Below are positions 1 to 9,697 of a stretch of DNA of 64,000 bases, one piece after another. The notes beneath the pieces are model-generated. The model was given only the letters and a program-made list of their open reading frames with translations. It was not told where the DNA came from and made no database searches. The stretch lies in assembly GCF_003403015.1 (NCBI RefSeq), contig NZ_QURL01000007.1, forward strand, positions 62,001 through 126,000. Reading direction: 5' to 3'. A program made the translations under genes and the position numbers. Each line of letters opens with the position of its first letter. Position 1 is the first letter of the stretch. This DNA is from Fulvimarina endophytica (GTDB lineage: Bacteria; Pseudomonadota; Alphaproteobacteria; Rhizobiales; Rhizobiaceae).

Positions 1-575
1 ACGGCAGCGATCGGACCGGGGACGACGCGTCCGACGTGACGATGTCCGGCGATGAGACCGATGGTTCGGACGCTAGCGCGCAAACTGATCGAAATCATGC
101 GGAGCCCGGCGAAACCGAGACGCAGGAACGGGACAGCCAGCCCGCACCGTCCGAGCACACGGCCGAGGAGGCCGTTTCGGTCGAGACGAGCGAGACCCAT
201 GAACAGGTGGTCGCCGCCGATGCGATCGAAGCCGGACAGCCAGCCGACGGCCAGGCATCGCCTTCGACGGCCGACGAGCGTTTCGACGATCCGGTCGCCT
301 CGATGATCGGTGAGGCTGCGCACGCCTCGGACGAGACGGCCGGAGCGAACGAACAAGCCGCGAGCGAAACCGAAGAGACGCCTTTCGCCTCGAACGACGC
401 CTCTACGGAGACCCAGGCCGAGGCGGCCGAAACGGACGTCGCCGAAGCGGAAGCGGAAGCGCCTCGGCGCGAACCCCTCACCGAGCCGCTCGTGACCTCG
501 AGTTCGGCCAATGGCGGCGACGAAGCGGAAGAAAAGCCGCGGCGCGGCGGATGGTGGAATCGCGGCTTCTTCTGA
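1..575 (+). CDS. rne: C-terminal tail of a large acidic protein, probably ribonuclease E (5' end outside window)
   Basis: The frame is open from the left edge, so this is the last 190 or so residues of a longer protein. The visible part is low-complexity and very rich in Asp, Glu, Ser, Thr and Ala, with no domain. It ends in a basic and aromatic tip, RRGGWWNRGFF. RNase E of Rhizobiales has a long disordered acidic C-terminal scaffold that ends in a GWW-type tip, and that is the only reason for the name. The catalytic S1/RNase E domain would lie upstream, out of view. Other proteins with acidic tails cannot be excluded. A strong hairpin terminator follows 25 bases after the stop. Confidence 0.5.
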   Translation, partial: GSDRTGDDASDVTMSGDETDGSDASAQTDRNHAEPGETETQERDSQPAPSEHTAEEAVSVETSETHEQVVAADAIEAGQPADGQASPSTADERFDDPVASMIGEAAHASDETAGANEQAASETEETPFASNDASTETQAEAAETDVAEAEAEAPRREPLTEPLVTSSSANGGDEAEEKPRRGGWWNRGFF

Positions 576-600
576 GCGCCGCAGATCCACAGCAGATTGA

Positions 601-632
601 AAAAGGGGTCGGCTCACGCCGGCCCCTTTTTC
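601..632. terminator. Bidirectional intrinsic terminator
   Basis: A 14-bp stem runs from an A5-G4 arm to a C4-T5 arm with one G-U pair and a TCAC loop. It has an A-run on one side and a T-run on the other, so it can serve both the plus-strand gene that ends at 575 and the minus-strand aminotransferase that ends at 656. Confidence 0.85.
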
Positions 633-655
633 ACGTCACGCGAGCCTGTAGCCGG

Positions 656-1870
656 TCACCCCTTCGCCACGAAGCAATCGATCCGCTCCAGAGCCTCAAG
701 AACGTCTCGTTCGTCGCCGGCATAGGAGAGGCGCACGAAGGCATCTCCACGAAGCGGGTCGAAATCGATCCCCGGCGTCAGCGCCACATGCTGCTCGGCG
801 AGGAGCCGGGCGGCGAACTGCGTTGCCGATGCGAAGGCTTCCGGGATCTGCGCATAGGCGTAGAACGCGCCGTCGATCGGTGCGATCGCGCGAAAGCCGA
901 TCGCCGGCAATCTCTCCATCATGGCCGCGCGCTTGGGCCGGTAGCTGTCGCGAACGGCGTCGAGCTCCTCGGCGGCGCCGAGGGCCGCGAGAGCTGCCGT
1001 CTGGGAGAGGTCCGATGCCGAGATATAGATGTTCTGGCCCAGCCTCTCGGCCGCTCCGACGAGTTCGGGCGGCAGGATCATCCAGCCGATCCGCCAGCCG
1101 GTCATGCAATAATATTTGGAGAACGAGTTGAGGATGATCGCCTCGTCGAGATCCTGGAGCACGGAACGCTCGGTCTTGCCGAAGCTCAGGCGATGATAGA
1201 TCTCGTCCGAGATCAGCCGGACGCCCGTCTCGCGGCAGAAGTCCGCGATGCGTCCGAGTTCGTCCGGCGAGGTCATCGTGCCGGTGGGATTGGCGGGGCT
1301 CGCGATCAGGACGCCCTGAAAGGGTCGTTCCGCATAGGCGTCTTCGAGATGGGCGCGCGTCAGGACGTAGTCGTCCTCGGGGCCGACGGGGATCTCGCGG
1401 GCGGTGATGCCGAGCGCGCGCATGATGTTGCGATAGGCGGGATAGCCGGGAGAGGCGAGCGCGATCTCGTCGCCGGCCTCGAAGCCAGCGAGAAAGGCGA
1501 TGTTGAAGCCGCCCGATGCGCCGGTGGTGATCATCACCCGCGCCGGATCGACGCAAACGCCGTAGCTCGTCTCGTAATGGGCCGCGATCGCCCGGCGCAG
1601 ATCCATGCGCCCCATCGCATCCGTATAGGAGACCGGACCGGCCGCGATCATCGCCTGCGCCGCCTTCCGCGCGGCTCTCGGTGCGGGGGAGACCGGCTGC
1701 CCGACGGCGAGCGAGAGGACATTCCTGCCCTCGGCCCGAAGCCGGTTGGCTTCCGCCATCACGCTCATCGCCCGGAACGGTTCGACCTGCGAGCGAATGG
1801 ACGCCCCTCTTCCGCCTGACTTCGACATCCGTCGGCTCCTTTCGCCCTGTCGTTCTTCGTCGCTCGACAT
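656..1870 (-). CDS. Class I/II pyridoxal-phosphate aminotransferase (aspartate aminotransferase-like)
   Basis: A 404-residue fold-type I PLP enzyme that moves amino groups between an amino acid and a 2-oxo acid in the cytoplasm. It shows the expected order of features: an N-terminal SLAVGQP strand (about 53-59), ASPANPTGT (Asn contact to PLP), a DEIYHRLSF Asp that pairs with the pyridine nitrogen, and the Schiff-base Lys in NSFSKYYCMTGWRIGW. The length is normal for the family. The start is ATG, though a second Met at residue 15 is possible because the first residues are polar and unconserved in character. The substrate cannot be read from sequence. It stands alone between two plus-strand genes. 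Confidence 0.85.
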   Translation of the reverse strand: MSSDEERQGERSRRMSKSGGRGASIRSQVEPFRAMSVMAEANRLRAEGRNVLSLAVGQPVSPAPRAARKAAQAMIAAGPVSYTDAMGRMDLRRAIAAHYETSYGVCVDPARVMITTGASGGFNIAFLAGFEAGDEIALASPGYPAYRNIMRALGITAREIPVGPEDDYVLTRAHLEDAYAERPFQGVLIASPANPTGTMTSPDELGRIADFCRETGVRLISDEIYHRLSFGKTERSVLQDLDEAIILNSFSKYYCMTGWRIGWMILPPELVGAAERLGQNIYISASDLSQTAALAALGAAEELDAVRDSYRPKRAAMMERLPAIGFRAIAPIDGAFYAYAQIPEAFASATQFAARLLAEQHVALTPGIDFDPLRGDAFVRLSYAGDERDVLEALERIDCFVAKG

Positions 1871-2004
1871 AACCGCTTGGGCCCTAGAGCGAAACGGTCG
1901 GCCACGGTCGCGAAAAACTGAACGTCGACGTCTGGCATCGCCGGTCTGCCGTGATAGTGTCCGGCACCATTCCTCAGGACAGGCAGCCAGGAGACAGCCT
2001 TTCG

Positions 2005-2772
2005 ATGCGATCGCTCAGCCGCTTCCTTCTTTCCACCCTTCTCGCGACCTCGGCACTCAGCCTGCCGGCGGCAGCCCAGTCGAGCTTCGACGACACGCAG
2101 AAGAGCGACATCGAGGCGATCGTTCGGGCCTATCTGGTCGAGCATCCCGAGGTCATCGTCGAGGCGATGACGGCCCTGCGCGACAAGCAGGATGCCGAGC
2201 AGAAGGTCGCTCAGGCGGGCGTGATCGAAAGCGCGCGGGAAGCCCTCACGAACGCGCCGGAAGGCATGGTCCTCGGCAATCCCGACGGCGACGTCACGAT
2301 CACCGAATTCTTCGACTACAATTGCGGCTATTGCCGTCAGGCGCTGGCCGACATGACTGAGCTCATCGAGGAGGATGACGAGATTCGCTTCGTCCTCAAG
2401 GAGTTTCCGATCCTCGGGCCGGGCTCCCTCGAAGCCTCACGCGTCGCGATGGCGGTCCGCGATCTGTCGCCGGACGACTATCAGGCGTTCCACACCACGC
2501 TTCTCGGCAAGCGCGGCGGTGCCGACAAGGCATCGGCGCTCGCCGTCGCCGAAGATCTCGGCATCGATACCGCCAAGATCGAGGAGAAGCTCGCCGTCTC
2601 CGCCAATATGGGTGCGCTGCAGGAGGTGCAGGTTCTCGCCAACGACCTCCAGATCAATGGCACCCCCACCTATGTCATCGGAAACGAGGTTCTTCAGGCG
2701 CGGATCGGGGTCGACGGCCTTCGAACCATTGTCGCCTCGATGCGCGAATGCGGCGCGGTGAGCTGCGGCTGA
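2005..2772 (+). CDS. DsbA-family periplasmic thiol-disulfide oxidoreductase (Com1-like)
   Basis: A 255-residue exported thioredoxin-fold protein. The chosen ATG is preceded by AGGAG at about 1989-1993 and opens directly into a signal peptide (MRSLSRFLLSTLLATS..., cleavage after PAAAQ near residue 25). An earlier GTG in frame would bury this signal. After a helical N-terminal region comes EFFDYNCGYCRQA, a CxxC active site of the form CGYC. The cis-Pro loop is in INGTPTYVIG. Such proteins oxidise or isomerise disulfides in envelope proteins. The membrane partner is not in the window. In related genomes this gene lies near aroQ-accB. Here accB follows but aroQ does not. Confidence 0.88.
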   Translation: MRSLSRFLLSTLLATSALSLPAAAQSSFDDTQKSDIEAIVRAYLVEHPEVIVEAMTALRDKQDAEQKVAQAGVIESAREALTNAPEGMVLGNPDGDVTITEFFDYNCGYCRQALADMTELIEEDDEIRFVLKEFPILGPGSLEASRVAMAVRDLSPDDYQAFHTTLLGKRGGADKASALAVAEDLGIDTAKIEEKLAVSANMGALQEVQVLANDLQINGTPTYVIGNEVLQARIGVDGLRTIVASMRECGAVSCG

Positions 2773-3000
2773 TCGGCCGCCATCGCTTCGACGACCGTTC
2801 ACCGCCGCTCATTTGCCGTGGAATTTCGCGTCACCGGGTGATCCTGCCGGGAAAACGCCCCAAATAGATGCGGAGCGTTGTAATCCGCGGCCGGATTGTG
2901 CATGCAACGAGCCTGTTGCGTCGGCTCGGTTCGATCCCATTTGCCCGGCGCGGATGAAGCAAGGACGACCGCGCGATAGCGGTGGCGACAGGAAACAAGA

Positions 3001-3486
3001 ATGAGCGACAAAAGCTTGGACCCCGATCTCGTTCGCGAACTCGCGGCGATCCTCAAGGAAAGCGACCTGACCGAGATCGAAGTCGAGCGGGACGCGTTGC
3101 GCATCAGATTGACCCGGCAGATCGAGCAGGCCGCGCCGGTCTATTACCAGCAGCCGCAATATCAGTCGGCCCTGGCTCCGCAGATGCCGCAATCCTCCAG
3201 CGCCCCGGCTCCCCAACAGAACGCGGTGCCCGCCGCGCAGGCCCAGCCCAGCGAGGGCGCGGTCTCCTCACCGATGGTCGGAACCGTCTATCACGCCCCA
3301 TCGCCCGGCTCGAAAAACTTCGTCGAGATCGGTCAGAGCGTCAAGGAAGGGGACACGCTCTGCATCATCGAAGCGATGAAGACGATGAACAACATCCCCT
3401 CGCCCCGTTCGGGCACGGTTCGCCAGATCCTGGTCGAGAACGCTCAGCCGGTGGAATTTGGCGAACCCCTCTTCGTGATCGACTGA
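3001..3486 (+). CDS. accB: Acetyl-CoA carboxylase biotin carboxyl carrier protein
   Basis: The 161-residue biotin carrier (BCCP) subunit of acetyl-CoA carboxylase, the first step of fatty-acid synthesis. The N-terminal helix region is joined by a Gln/Pro/Ala-rich linker (about 45-80) to the C-terminal biotinyl domain. The biotinylated residue is Lys127 in IEAMKTMN, where E. coli has EAMKMMN. The ATG is preceded by AGGAA at 2990-2994. It is 13 bases upstream of accC and surely cotranscribed with it. The carboxyltransferase genes accA and accD are elsewhere. Confidence 0.97.
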   Translation: MSDKSLDPDLVRELAAILKESDLTEIEVERDALRIRLTRQIEQAAPVYYQQPQYQSALAPQMPQSSSAPAPQQNAVPAAQAQPSEGAVSSPMVGTVYHAPSPGSKNFVEIGQSVKEGDTLCIIEAMKTMNNIPSPRSGTVRQILVENAQPVEFGEPLFVID

Positions 3487-3499
3487 AAGCTCCACGAAA

Positions 3500-4846
3500 A
3501 TGGTCTCCAAGGTTCTTATCGCCAATCGCGGCGAGATCGCGCTCCGGGTTCTGCGCGCCTGCAAGGAACTCGGAATTTCGACGGTCGCCGTGCATTCGAC
3601 CGCCGACAATTCCGCCATGCATGTGCGCCTCGCCGACGAGAGCGTTTGCGTCGGCCCGCCAGCGGCTCGCGACAGCTATCTCAACATTCCCCAGATCGTC
3701 GCGGCCTGCGAGATCACCGGGGCGGACGCGGTCCATCCCGGTTACGGCTTCCTGTCGGAAAACGCCCGTTTCGCCGATATTCTGGAAGCCCACCAGCTCA
3801 CCTTCATCGGCCCGACCGCCCAGCACATCCGCACCATGGGCGACAAGATCGAGGCCAAACGGACGGCGGAGCGGCTGGGCATCCCCGTCGTTCCGGGTTC
3901 GCCCGGCGCCGTCACCGACAATGACGAGGCCTTGAAGATCTCCCGTGAGATCGGCTTTCCGGTGCTCGTGAAGGCGTCCGCCGGCGGCGGTGGGCGCGGC
4001 ATGAAGATCGCCCGCACCGAGGCCGACCTGCCGATGGCGCTCGCGACCGCGCGCTCGGAAGCCGGCGCGGCCTTCGGCGACGATGCGGTCTATATCGAGA
4101 AATATCTCGAGAAGCCGCGGCATATCGAGGTGCAGGTCTTCGGCGACGGCAAGGGCAACGCGATCCATCTCGGCGAGCGCGACTGCTCGCTGCAGCGGCG
4201 GAACCAGAAGGTGTGGGAAGAGGCGAACTCTCCCGCCCTCACCCAGGAACAGCGCGACCGCATCGGCACGATCTGCGCCGAGGCCATGAAGGGCCTCAAC
4301 TATCGCGGCGCCGGCACGATCGAGTTTCTCTACGAGAACGACGAGTTCTATTTCATCGAGATGAACACGCGTCTGCAGGTGGAGCATCCGGTGACGGAGG
4401 CGGTCACCGGTCTGGATCTCGTCCACGAGCAGATCCGCATCGCCAGCGGCCAGGGCCTTTCGGTCACGCAGGACGAGGTGACCTTCACCGGTCATGCGAT
4501 CGAGTGCCGCATCAATGCCGAGGACCCGCGGACCTTCGTGCCCTCGCCCGGTGAGATCACCCATTACCACGCGCCCGGAGGCCTCGGCGTGCGGATCGAT
4601 TCGGCGGTCTATCAGGGCTATCGGATCCCGCCCTTCTACGACAGCCTGGTCGGCAAGCTCATCGTCTACGGTCGCACGCGGGACGAATGTCTCATGCGCC
4701 TGAAGCGGGCGCTCGACGAATTCGTGCTGGACGGCATCAAGACGACCTTGCCGCTCTTCCGCGATCTCGTCGCGAACGAGAGCGTGCAGCGCGGTGAATA
4801 CGACATTCACTGGCTCGAGCATTTCCTCGAAGGCCAGGCAGGCTGA
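3500..4846 (+). CDS. accC: Acetyl-CoA carboxylase biotin carboxylase subunit
   Basis: A 448-residue ATP-grasp enzyme that carboxylates the biotin on AccB using bicarbonate and ATP. The N-terminal pre-ATP-grasp domain starts VLIANRGEIALRVLRACKE. The Gly-rich ATP loop is KASAGGGGRGMKIA, and EMNTRLQVEHPVTE carries the metal and bicarbonate site residues. The C-terminal domain begins near HAIECRINAEDP. The length matches the family. It lies in the accB-accC-aat run, with only 6 bases before aat. Confidence 0.98.
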   Translation: MVSKVLIANRGEIALRVLRACKELGISTVAVHSTADNSAMHVRLADESVCVGPPAARDSYLNIPQIVAACEITGADAVHPGYGFLSENARFADILEAHQLTFIGPTAQHIRTMGDKIEAKRTAERLGIPVVPGSPGAVTDNDEALKISREIGFPVLVKASAGGGGRGMKIARTEADLPMALATARSEAGAAFGDDAVYIEKYLEKPRHIEVQVFGDGKGNAIHLGERDCSLQRRNQKVWEEANSPALTQEQRDRIGTICAEAMKGLNYRGAGTIEFLYENDEFYFIEMNTRLQVEHPVTEAVTGLDLVHEQIRIASGQGLSVTQDEVTFTGHAIECRINAEDPRTFVPSPGEITHYHAPGGLGVRIDSAVYQGYRIPPFYDSLVGKLIVYGRTRDECLMRLKRALDEFVLDGIKTTLPLFRDLVANESVQRGEYDIHWLEHFLEGQAG

Positions 4847-4852
4847 CGCAAA

Positions 4853-5521
4853 ATGGCGAAGGGTGGCGGACACGGATATCGGATCACCCCTGCCACCCTT
4901 CTCAAGGCCTATGCCTGCGGGATTTTCCCCATGGCCGAGTCGGCGGACGACCCGAACCTCTTCTGGGTCGATCCCGTCGAACGGGGCATCCTTCCGCTGG
5001 ATAAGCTCCACGTTCCGCGCAGCCTGAAGAAGACCATCCGTCAGGAGCGTTTCGAGGTCCGCGTGGATACGGCCTTTTCGGCCGTCCTCGACGGTTGCGC
5101 CGAACCCAAGCCCGGGCGCACGGAAACCTGGATCAACCGGACGGTGCGCGATCTCTATATTGCGCTTCACCGCGAAGGTTTCGCCCATTCGGTCGAGACC
5201 TGGCAGGGGGACCGGCTCGTCGGCGGCCTCTATGGCGTTTCGCTGGGCGGCGCCTTCTTCGGCGAGAGCATGTTCTCGCGGGCGACGGATGCGTCCAAGG
5301 TTGCGCTGATCTTCCTGTGCGAGCGCCTGATACGCGGCGGCTATACGCTTCTCGACACGCAGTTCCTGACCGAGCATCTGGAGCGTTTCGGCGCGACGGA
5401 GATTCCGCGCGAGCACTATCAGGCCCTGCTCGCAGAGGCGGTGGAAGGCAGCGCGACTTTCTACTCGGCGGGCGCCGGGACGGCCGATTCGGTCTTACAG
5501 CTCTTCAGCCAGACGTCGTAG
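4853..5521 (+). CDS. aat: Leucyl/phenylalanyl-tRNA-protein transferase
   Basis: A 222-residue GNAT-fold aminoacyl transferase of the N-degron pathway. It moves Leu or Phe from tRNA to proteins with N-terminal Arg or Lys, marking them for ClpAP. Family motifs visible are [10 protein letters not shown], the [13 protein letters not shown] block, [12 protein letters not shown] and [20 protein letters not shown]. It follows accC by 6 bases, the usual Rhizobiales order. Its last 61 bases are antisense to the 3' end of the DUF2155 gene. Confidence 0.96.
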   Translation: MAKGGGHGYRITPATLLKAYACGIFPMAESADDPNLFWVDPVERGILPLDKLHVPRSLKKTIRQERFEVRVDTAFSAVLDGCAEPKPGRTETWINRTVRDLYIALHREGFAHSVETWQGDRLVGGLYGVSLGGAFFGESMFSRATDASKVALIFLCERLIRGGYTLLDTQFLTEHLERFGATEIPREHYQALLAEAVEGSATFYSAGAGTADSVLQLFSQTS

Positions 5522-5952
5522 ACGGGATGCTCGACGGCATTGAGGCCGGGGGATGCTGCGAACATCCAGCCTGAAAAGATGCGCCTGATCTCCCGATCGA
5601 GGGTGATCTCGTCAACCTCGACGAAGGCATCGGTGCGGGCCGCCTGTCCCTCGGCGCTGGTCTTGCAGACCTTCGGCGTCACCTGAAGCGCGCCGAACTG
5701 AACGGTCTCGTCGATGAAGACGTCGAATTCCGTGAGGCGCCCGGTGATCTTGTCGAGGCCAGAGAACACCGCGACGGGATTGTCGATCCGCGCCGGCTCC
5801 GGGGTCTGCGCTGCAGCGGGAACGGATCCGAAAGCGAAAAGAGGCAGTGCTGCAAGCAGGGCATGAAGCGCGAATGGGCGGTGGCTCACGGTTCTAAAAC
5901 TCTTCCATCCAGCGGGTCGCCGCATCCTCGGATCGGCGGACGTCTTTCCCAT
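5461..5952 (-). CDS. DUF2155 domain-containing exported protein
   Basis: A 163-residue protein of the alphaproteobacterial DUF2155 family, function unknown. A signal peptide precedes cleavage near SVPAAAQ, then the conserved core runs through [63 protein letters not shown]. Two Cys (VCKT and KSCKT) may form a disulfide, an inference from the periplasmic location. ATG at 5952 is the first candidate. ATG at 5925, or a GTG just before the hydrophobic core, would give a shorter n-region. Its 3' end overlaps aat on the other strand by 61 bases. Confidence 0.88.
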   Translation of the reverse strand: MGKTSADPRMRRPAGWKSFRTVSHRPFALHALLAALPLFAFGSVPAAAQTPEPARIDNPVAVFSGLDKITGRLTEFDVFIDETVQFGALQVTPKVCKTSAEGQAARTDAFVEVDEITLDREIRRIFSGWMFAASPGLNAVEHPVYDVWLKSCKTESAVPAPAE

Positions 5953-6189
5953 CGCAGCTACTCGGACTGCCTCGACTTTCGAGGACCCGCAGCTTGCAGC
6001 GATCGACCTTCCGGCACCGCTACACTCTCAATCAGGCATCAAAGCGACGATCGAGGCTCCATGCCCCACCCGAGCTTCGACGAAAACCGGATGGCCTGAA
6101 AATCGGCTCAGCACTGCGGCCCTCGTGTTTTCCAGCGCACGACCGATTCGCGAAGCCGCCGGACGCGAACGAACGCGTCCGATCCATGG

Positions 6190-6573
6190 TTACGGCGTCC
6201 AGGCGTCGTATTCGCCGGTCACGCGCGGACGGTCCTTCTCGGGACGCAGCAGCGAGCCGGCGGGGCGATAGGCTTCGTGCGTTCCGGTGTGGTTCTTCTC
6301 GTGGGTCTTTTCCCACTCGCGCGGCTTGTAGGTCTCTTCGGAGGGAGCAGTGTCGGTGCGGTGATGCATCCAGCCATGCCAGCCGCTCGGGATCGCGGTG
6401 GCCTCGACAGGCCCGTTATAGATCATCCAGCGGCGGGTCTTGTCGGCATTGGTGTAATAGATATTGCCGTAGATATCCTCGCCGACCTTCGTGCCGTACC
6501 GCCAGGTGTAGAAGCGCGTCCCCATCGTCTGGCCGTTCCACCAGGTGAAGATCTGCAGGAGCCATTCTTTCAT
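6190..6573 (-). CDS. NADH:ubiquinone oxidoreductase NDUFA12-like subunit
   Basis: A 127-residue homologue of the mitochondrial complex I accessory subunit NDUFA12 (B17.2), kept in alphaproteobacteria. Diagnostic parts are FTWWNGQTMGTRFYTWRYG, VGEDIYGNIYY, RRWMIYNGPVEATAIP, and WHGWMHHRTDTAPSEE. It should bind the peripheral arm of complex I at the membrane surface and help its assembly or stability (family knowledge). Nuo genes are not in the window. It is transcribed in the same direction as the DUF2155 gene, 237 bases upstream of it. Confidence 0.95.
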   Translation of the reverse strand: MKEWLLQIFTWWNGQTMGTRFYTWRYGTKVGEDIYGNIYYTNADKTRRWMIYNGPVEATAIPSGWHGWMHHRTDTAPSEETYKPREWEKTHEKNHTGTHEAYRPAGSLLRPEKDRPRVTGEYDAWTP

Positions 6574-6702
6574 CGCGCGTCTGCCCGTATGCGTCGATTG
6601 AGGTTTTGCCGCCCTTATGCGGCCGCTGCGGTCCGTTGTCCAGCGAAGACGGCCGGGCGGATCGTCACGACCCCCGGCGAGACCGGGTCCGTCCGGCCGC
6701 GA

Positions 6703-7203
6703 TCACGTTCCGAGAACGGCTTCGAAGACAGAGACTTCCACGCCGTCTTCCAGACTGCCCTTGGCGATGGCCGTCTTCTGCCCCCTGAAGCCGTGCTTCT
6801 CGTAGAACAGGACGGCCCCGCGATTGGCCGGCTCGACTTCGCATTGCATGCGTCTGCTGTCCGGAAAGGCGTTCATCAGCTCGATCAGCATTTCGGACCC
6901 GATTCCCGTCCTTTGGTCACCCGGCAGGACGTAGAGCTGGTGCAGCACGACGAGCGAACGATCGGAATCAGAGGTCGCGGCATAGCCCATCGCGGCCAGC
7001 CGTTCCCCGTTGTCGGCGACGATGAATTCCGAGGACGGCCGCGAGAGCCTCGGGCGCAGCTGCTCGACGCCATGCCAGGAGCGGATGATCTCCTCGACGC
7101 GCTCCCGGCCGTAGATCGGATCATAGGTCGCGTGCCAGGTCTCGGCGAGGAGCGCGCTTACAGCCGGCAGGTCGCGCTCCATGGCCGTGCGGATGAAGAA
7201 CAT
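6703..7203 (-). CDS. GNAT family N-acetyltransferase
   Basis: A 166-residue single-domain acetyltransferase that uses acetyl-CoA. The N-terminal strand is FIRTAMERDLPAVSALL. The acetyl-CoA loop is in the LYVLPGDQRTGIGSEML segment (Q/RxxGxG/A pattern), and the C-terminal part has RGAVLFYEKHGFRGQ, typical of the fold. The acceptor substrate is unknown. It starts 11 bases after the gatB stop on the same strand, so it is probably cotranscribed with gatB. Confidence 0.85.
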   Translation of the reverse strand: MFFIRTAMERDLPAVSALLAETWHATYDPIYGRERVEEIIRSWHGVEQLRPRLSRPSSEFIVADNGERLAAMGYAATSDSDRSLVVLHQLYVLPGDQRTGIGSEMLIELMNAFPDSRRMQCEVEPANRGAVLFYEKHGFRGQKTAIAKGSLEDGVEVSVFEAVLGT

Positions 7204-7214
7204 CCCCGCCCCGC

Positions 7215-8714
7215 CTATTCGAGACCGAGCTTGTCTTTGACGATGGCGTTGACGGCCTGCGGATTGGCCTTGCCGCCGGTCACCTTCATCACCTGACCGA
7301 CGAACCAGCCGGCCATCGAGGGCTTCGCCTGGGCCTGTGCCACCTTGTCGGGATTGGCCGCGATCACCTCGTCCACCGCCTTCTCGATCGCGCCGGTATC
7401 GGTCACCTGCTTCATGCCGCGATCCTCGACGATCCGTTTCGGATCGCCGCCCTCGTTCCAGACGATCTCGAAGAGGTCCTTCGCGATCTTGCCGGAAATC
7501 GTTCCCTCGCGGATGAGGTCGAGAATCGCGCCGAGCTGATCGGCCGATACGGGCGTCTCCTCGATGCTCTTCCCGTTCTTGTTCAGCGCGCCGAGAAGAT
7601 CGTTGATCACCCAGTTCGCCGCCTGCTTGCCGTCCCGGCCCTTGGCGACCTTCTCGAAGAAGTCCGCGATCGCCTTTTCCGAGACGAGGATCGAGGCATC
7701 GTAGGTGGAAAGGCCCGCCTCCTCGATCAGCCGGTTCTTCTTGTCGTCGGGAAGCTCCGGCAGTTCGGCGAGAAGTGCGTCGATATAGGCCTGATCGAAT
7801 TCGAGCGGCAGAAGATCGGGATCGGGGAAATAGCGATAGTCGTGCGCGTCTTCCTTGTCGCGCATGGACCGGGTCTCGCCCTTTGCCGGATCGAAGAGCC
7901 GGGTCTGCTGCTCGACGGTGCCGCCGTCCTCGATAAGGGCGATCTGACGGCGCGCTTCCGATTCGATGGCCTGTCCGACGAAGCGGATGGAGTTGACGTT
8001 CTTGATCTCGCAGCGCGTTCCGAACGCGCCGCCCGGCCGTCGCACGGAGACGTTCACATCGGCGCGCATGGAGCCTTCATCCATATTGCCGTCGCAGGTG
8101 CCGAGATAGCGCAGGATGGTGCGCAGCTTGGTGAGATAGGCCTTTGCCTCGTCCGCCGAGCGCATGTCGGGCTTGGAGACGATCTCCATCAGCGCAACGC
8201 CGGAACGGTTGAGATCGACGAAGCTCATGGACGGGTGCTGGTCGTGCATCAGCTTGCCCGCATCCTGTTCGAGATGCAGGCGCTCGATGCCGATCTCGAT
8301 ATCCTCGAACTCGCCCTGGCGGTCCGGTCCGACGGAGACGGTCACGACGCCCTCGCCGACGATCGGGTCCTTGAACTGGCTGATCTGGTAGCCCTGCGGC
8401 AGGTCGGGATAGAAGTAGTTCTTGCGATCGAAGACCGAGCGCTTGTTGATCTGGGCCTTGAGGCCGAGCCCGGTGCGCACGGCCTGGCGCACGCATTCCT
8501 CGTTGATGACCGGAAGCATGCCGGGCATGGCCGCGTCGACGAGGCTCACATGGGAGTTCGCCTCGGCGCCGAAATCGGTCGAGGCGCCGGAGAAGAGCTT
8601 CGCATCGGACGATACCTGGGCATGAACCTCCATGCCGATGACGATCTCCCAGTCGCCGGTCGCGCCGGAAATGAAGGATTTCGGGTTCGGCTCACGCGTG
8701 TCGATCAGGCTCAT
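7215..8714 (-). CDS. gatB: Aspartyl/glutamyl-tRNA(Asn/Gln) amidotransferase subunit B
   Basis: The 499-residue kinase-like subunit of GatCAB. It phosphorylates Glu or Asp mischarged on tRNA-Gln or tRNA-Asn so that GatA can amidate it. The opening [13 protein letters not shown] is the family signature, followed by the cradle with the zinc and ATP region ([23 protein letters not shown]) and the helical plus YqeY-like tail, which ends in [21 protein letters not shown]. The length is standard. gatC and gatA are not adjacent, as is usual in this order. Confidence 0.97.
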   Translation of the reverse strand: MSLIDTREPNPKSFISGATGDWEIVIGMEVHAQVSSDAKLFSGASTDFGAEANSHVSLVDAAMPGMLPVINEECVRQAVRTGLGLKAQINKRSVFDRKNYFYPDLPQGYQISQFKDPIVGEGVVTVSVGPDRQGEFEDIEIGIERLHLEQDAGKLMHDQHPSMSFVDLNRSGVALMEIVSKPDMRSADEAKAYLTKLRTILRYLGTCDGNMDEGSMRADVNVSVRRPGGAFGTRCEIKNVNSIRFVGQAIESEARRQIALIEDGGTVEQQTRLFDPAKGETRSMRDKEDAHDYRYFPDPDLLPLEFDQAYIDALLAELPELPDDKKNRLIEEAGLSTYDASILVSEKAIADFFEKVAKGRDGKQAANWVINDLLGALNKNGKSIEETPVSADQLGAILDLIREGTISGKIAKDLFEIVWNEGGDPKRIVEDRGMKQVTDTGAIEKAVDEVIAANPDKVAQAQAKPSMAGWFVGQVMKVTGGKANPQAVNAIVKDKLGLE

Positions 8715-8932
8715 AAAGGGTTCCGATATGGTCGGGTTCGCAGGGTCTATGGCATTCGCTAGATCAAAGGGTCGGGGCGATCAAGCGAGAGGAACGAGGA
8801 TCGCGGCCGTCGGAAGCGGTCGCATGAACCGCAATATAAGCGTCCGGCCGCCGTCATGCCATTCGCAGGTCCTTGATGCCGAAGAAGCATACGGAGGGCG
8901 CAGCCGGGACGCCGGCCATGAGCCGATCGCGG

Positions 8933-9691
8933 TCAGCCCCGCCCCATGAACAGGGCGGCCGCCGCGAGATCGGCTTTCTTGAAGGCGGCCATTCGGTCCG
9001 CCTCCTCGTCCCGCCCCCAGCGCTCGATATTCCAGGCCTCGTCGACGCGCGAGAGGTCCCAGGCCTCGACATGGCCGAGACGCCCCTCGTAGAGCGCGAG
9101 CGCCAGGATCGCGGAGCCGGTCAGGGTCGTCGCCTGCTGCAGGCCGGCGACCGTCCAGGGATCGGTGATCGGCTCCACCGCCATCGCGAAGGCGGAGAGC
9201 GCCTCGGGCGGCTGGGCGACGTGCATCACGCCTTCGGTGAGCACGAAACGGGTCTCGAGCCGCTTCTGCGCCCAGTCGAGAAGCGGGTCCCAGGCGCGGC
9301 GCTGGCGCTCCACCAGTTCGTCTGGATGGCCGGCCCGGTAGAAAAGGAGATCCGTCTCGGCATAGCGCGGGACTTCGGCAAGGACGATGCCGGGGTCCTC
9401 GGCGACCGCATCGATGACCGTATTGGCAAGACGCGTGGCGGGCATGGTCGCGGGATCGATCCGTTCGCCCTGGGCTTCCCATTCACCGCGCACGGCTTCC
9501 GCGACCGACCGGTTCGGCAGTCGCAGGGCCTTCTTCGACGGGGTCTTCACGGGCCGCCCATCGAGCAAGACCGCGAACGCGCCCTCCGCACCCTCGATGG
9601 AAGCAGCCTCATAGAACCGCTTGGGCAGGTCGCGGCGCAGCGCATTCGGGTTCTCGAACATCTGCTGCAGGATATCGGGATTGTTCGACAT
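8933..9691 (-). CDS. ATP12 family F1-ATPase assembly chaperone
   Basis: A 252-residue homologue of mitochondrial Atp12, which holds the F1 alpha subunit before hexamer assembly. Family features are KRFYEAASI, LLDGRPVKTPSKKALRLP, EWEAQGERIDPATMPATRLANTVID split across the N-terminal half, and ETDLLFYRA plus WDPLLDW in the helical C-terminal half. It follows the HAD gene by only 6 bases, within a block crcB - pseudouridine synthase - HAD - ATP12 that is common in Rhizobiales. Confidence 0.94.
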   Translation of the reverse strand: MSNNPDILQQMFENPNALRRDLPKRFYEAASIEGAEGAFAVLLDGRPVKTPSKKALRLPNRSVAEAVRGEWEAQGERIDPATMPATRLANTVIDAVAEDPGIVLAEVPRYAETDLLFYRAGHPDELVERQRRAWDPLLDWAQKRLETRFVLTEGVMHVAQPPEALSAFAMAVEPITDPWTVAGLQQATTLTGSAILALALYEGRLGHVEAWDLSRVDEAWNIERWGRDEEADRMAAFKKADLAAAALFMGRG

Positions 9692-9697
9692 GTTCGG

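Noticed and set aside
2813..3004. A 63-codon frame whose stop overlaps the accB start as ATGA
   Set aside because: It starts at TTG, has no ribosome site and an arbitrary composition (many Pro, Arg, Cys). The overlap looks accidental. No leader peptide is known for accB.
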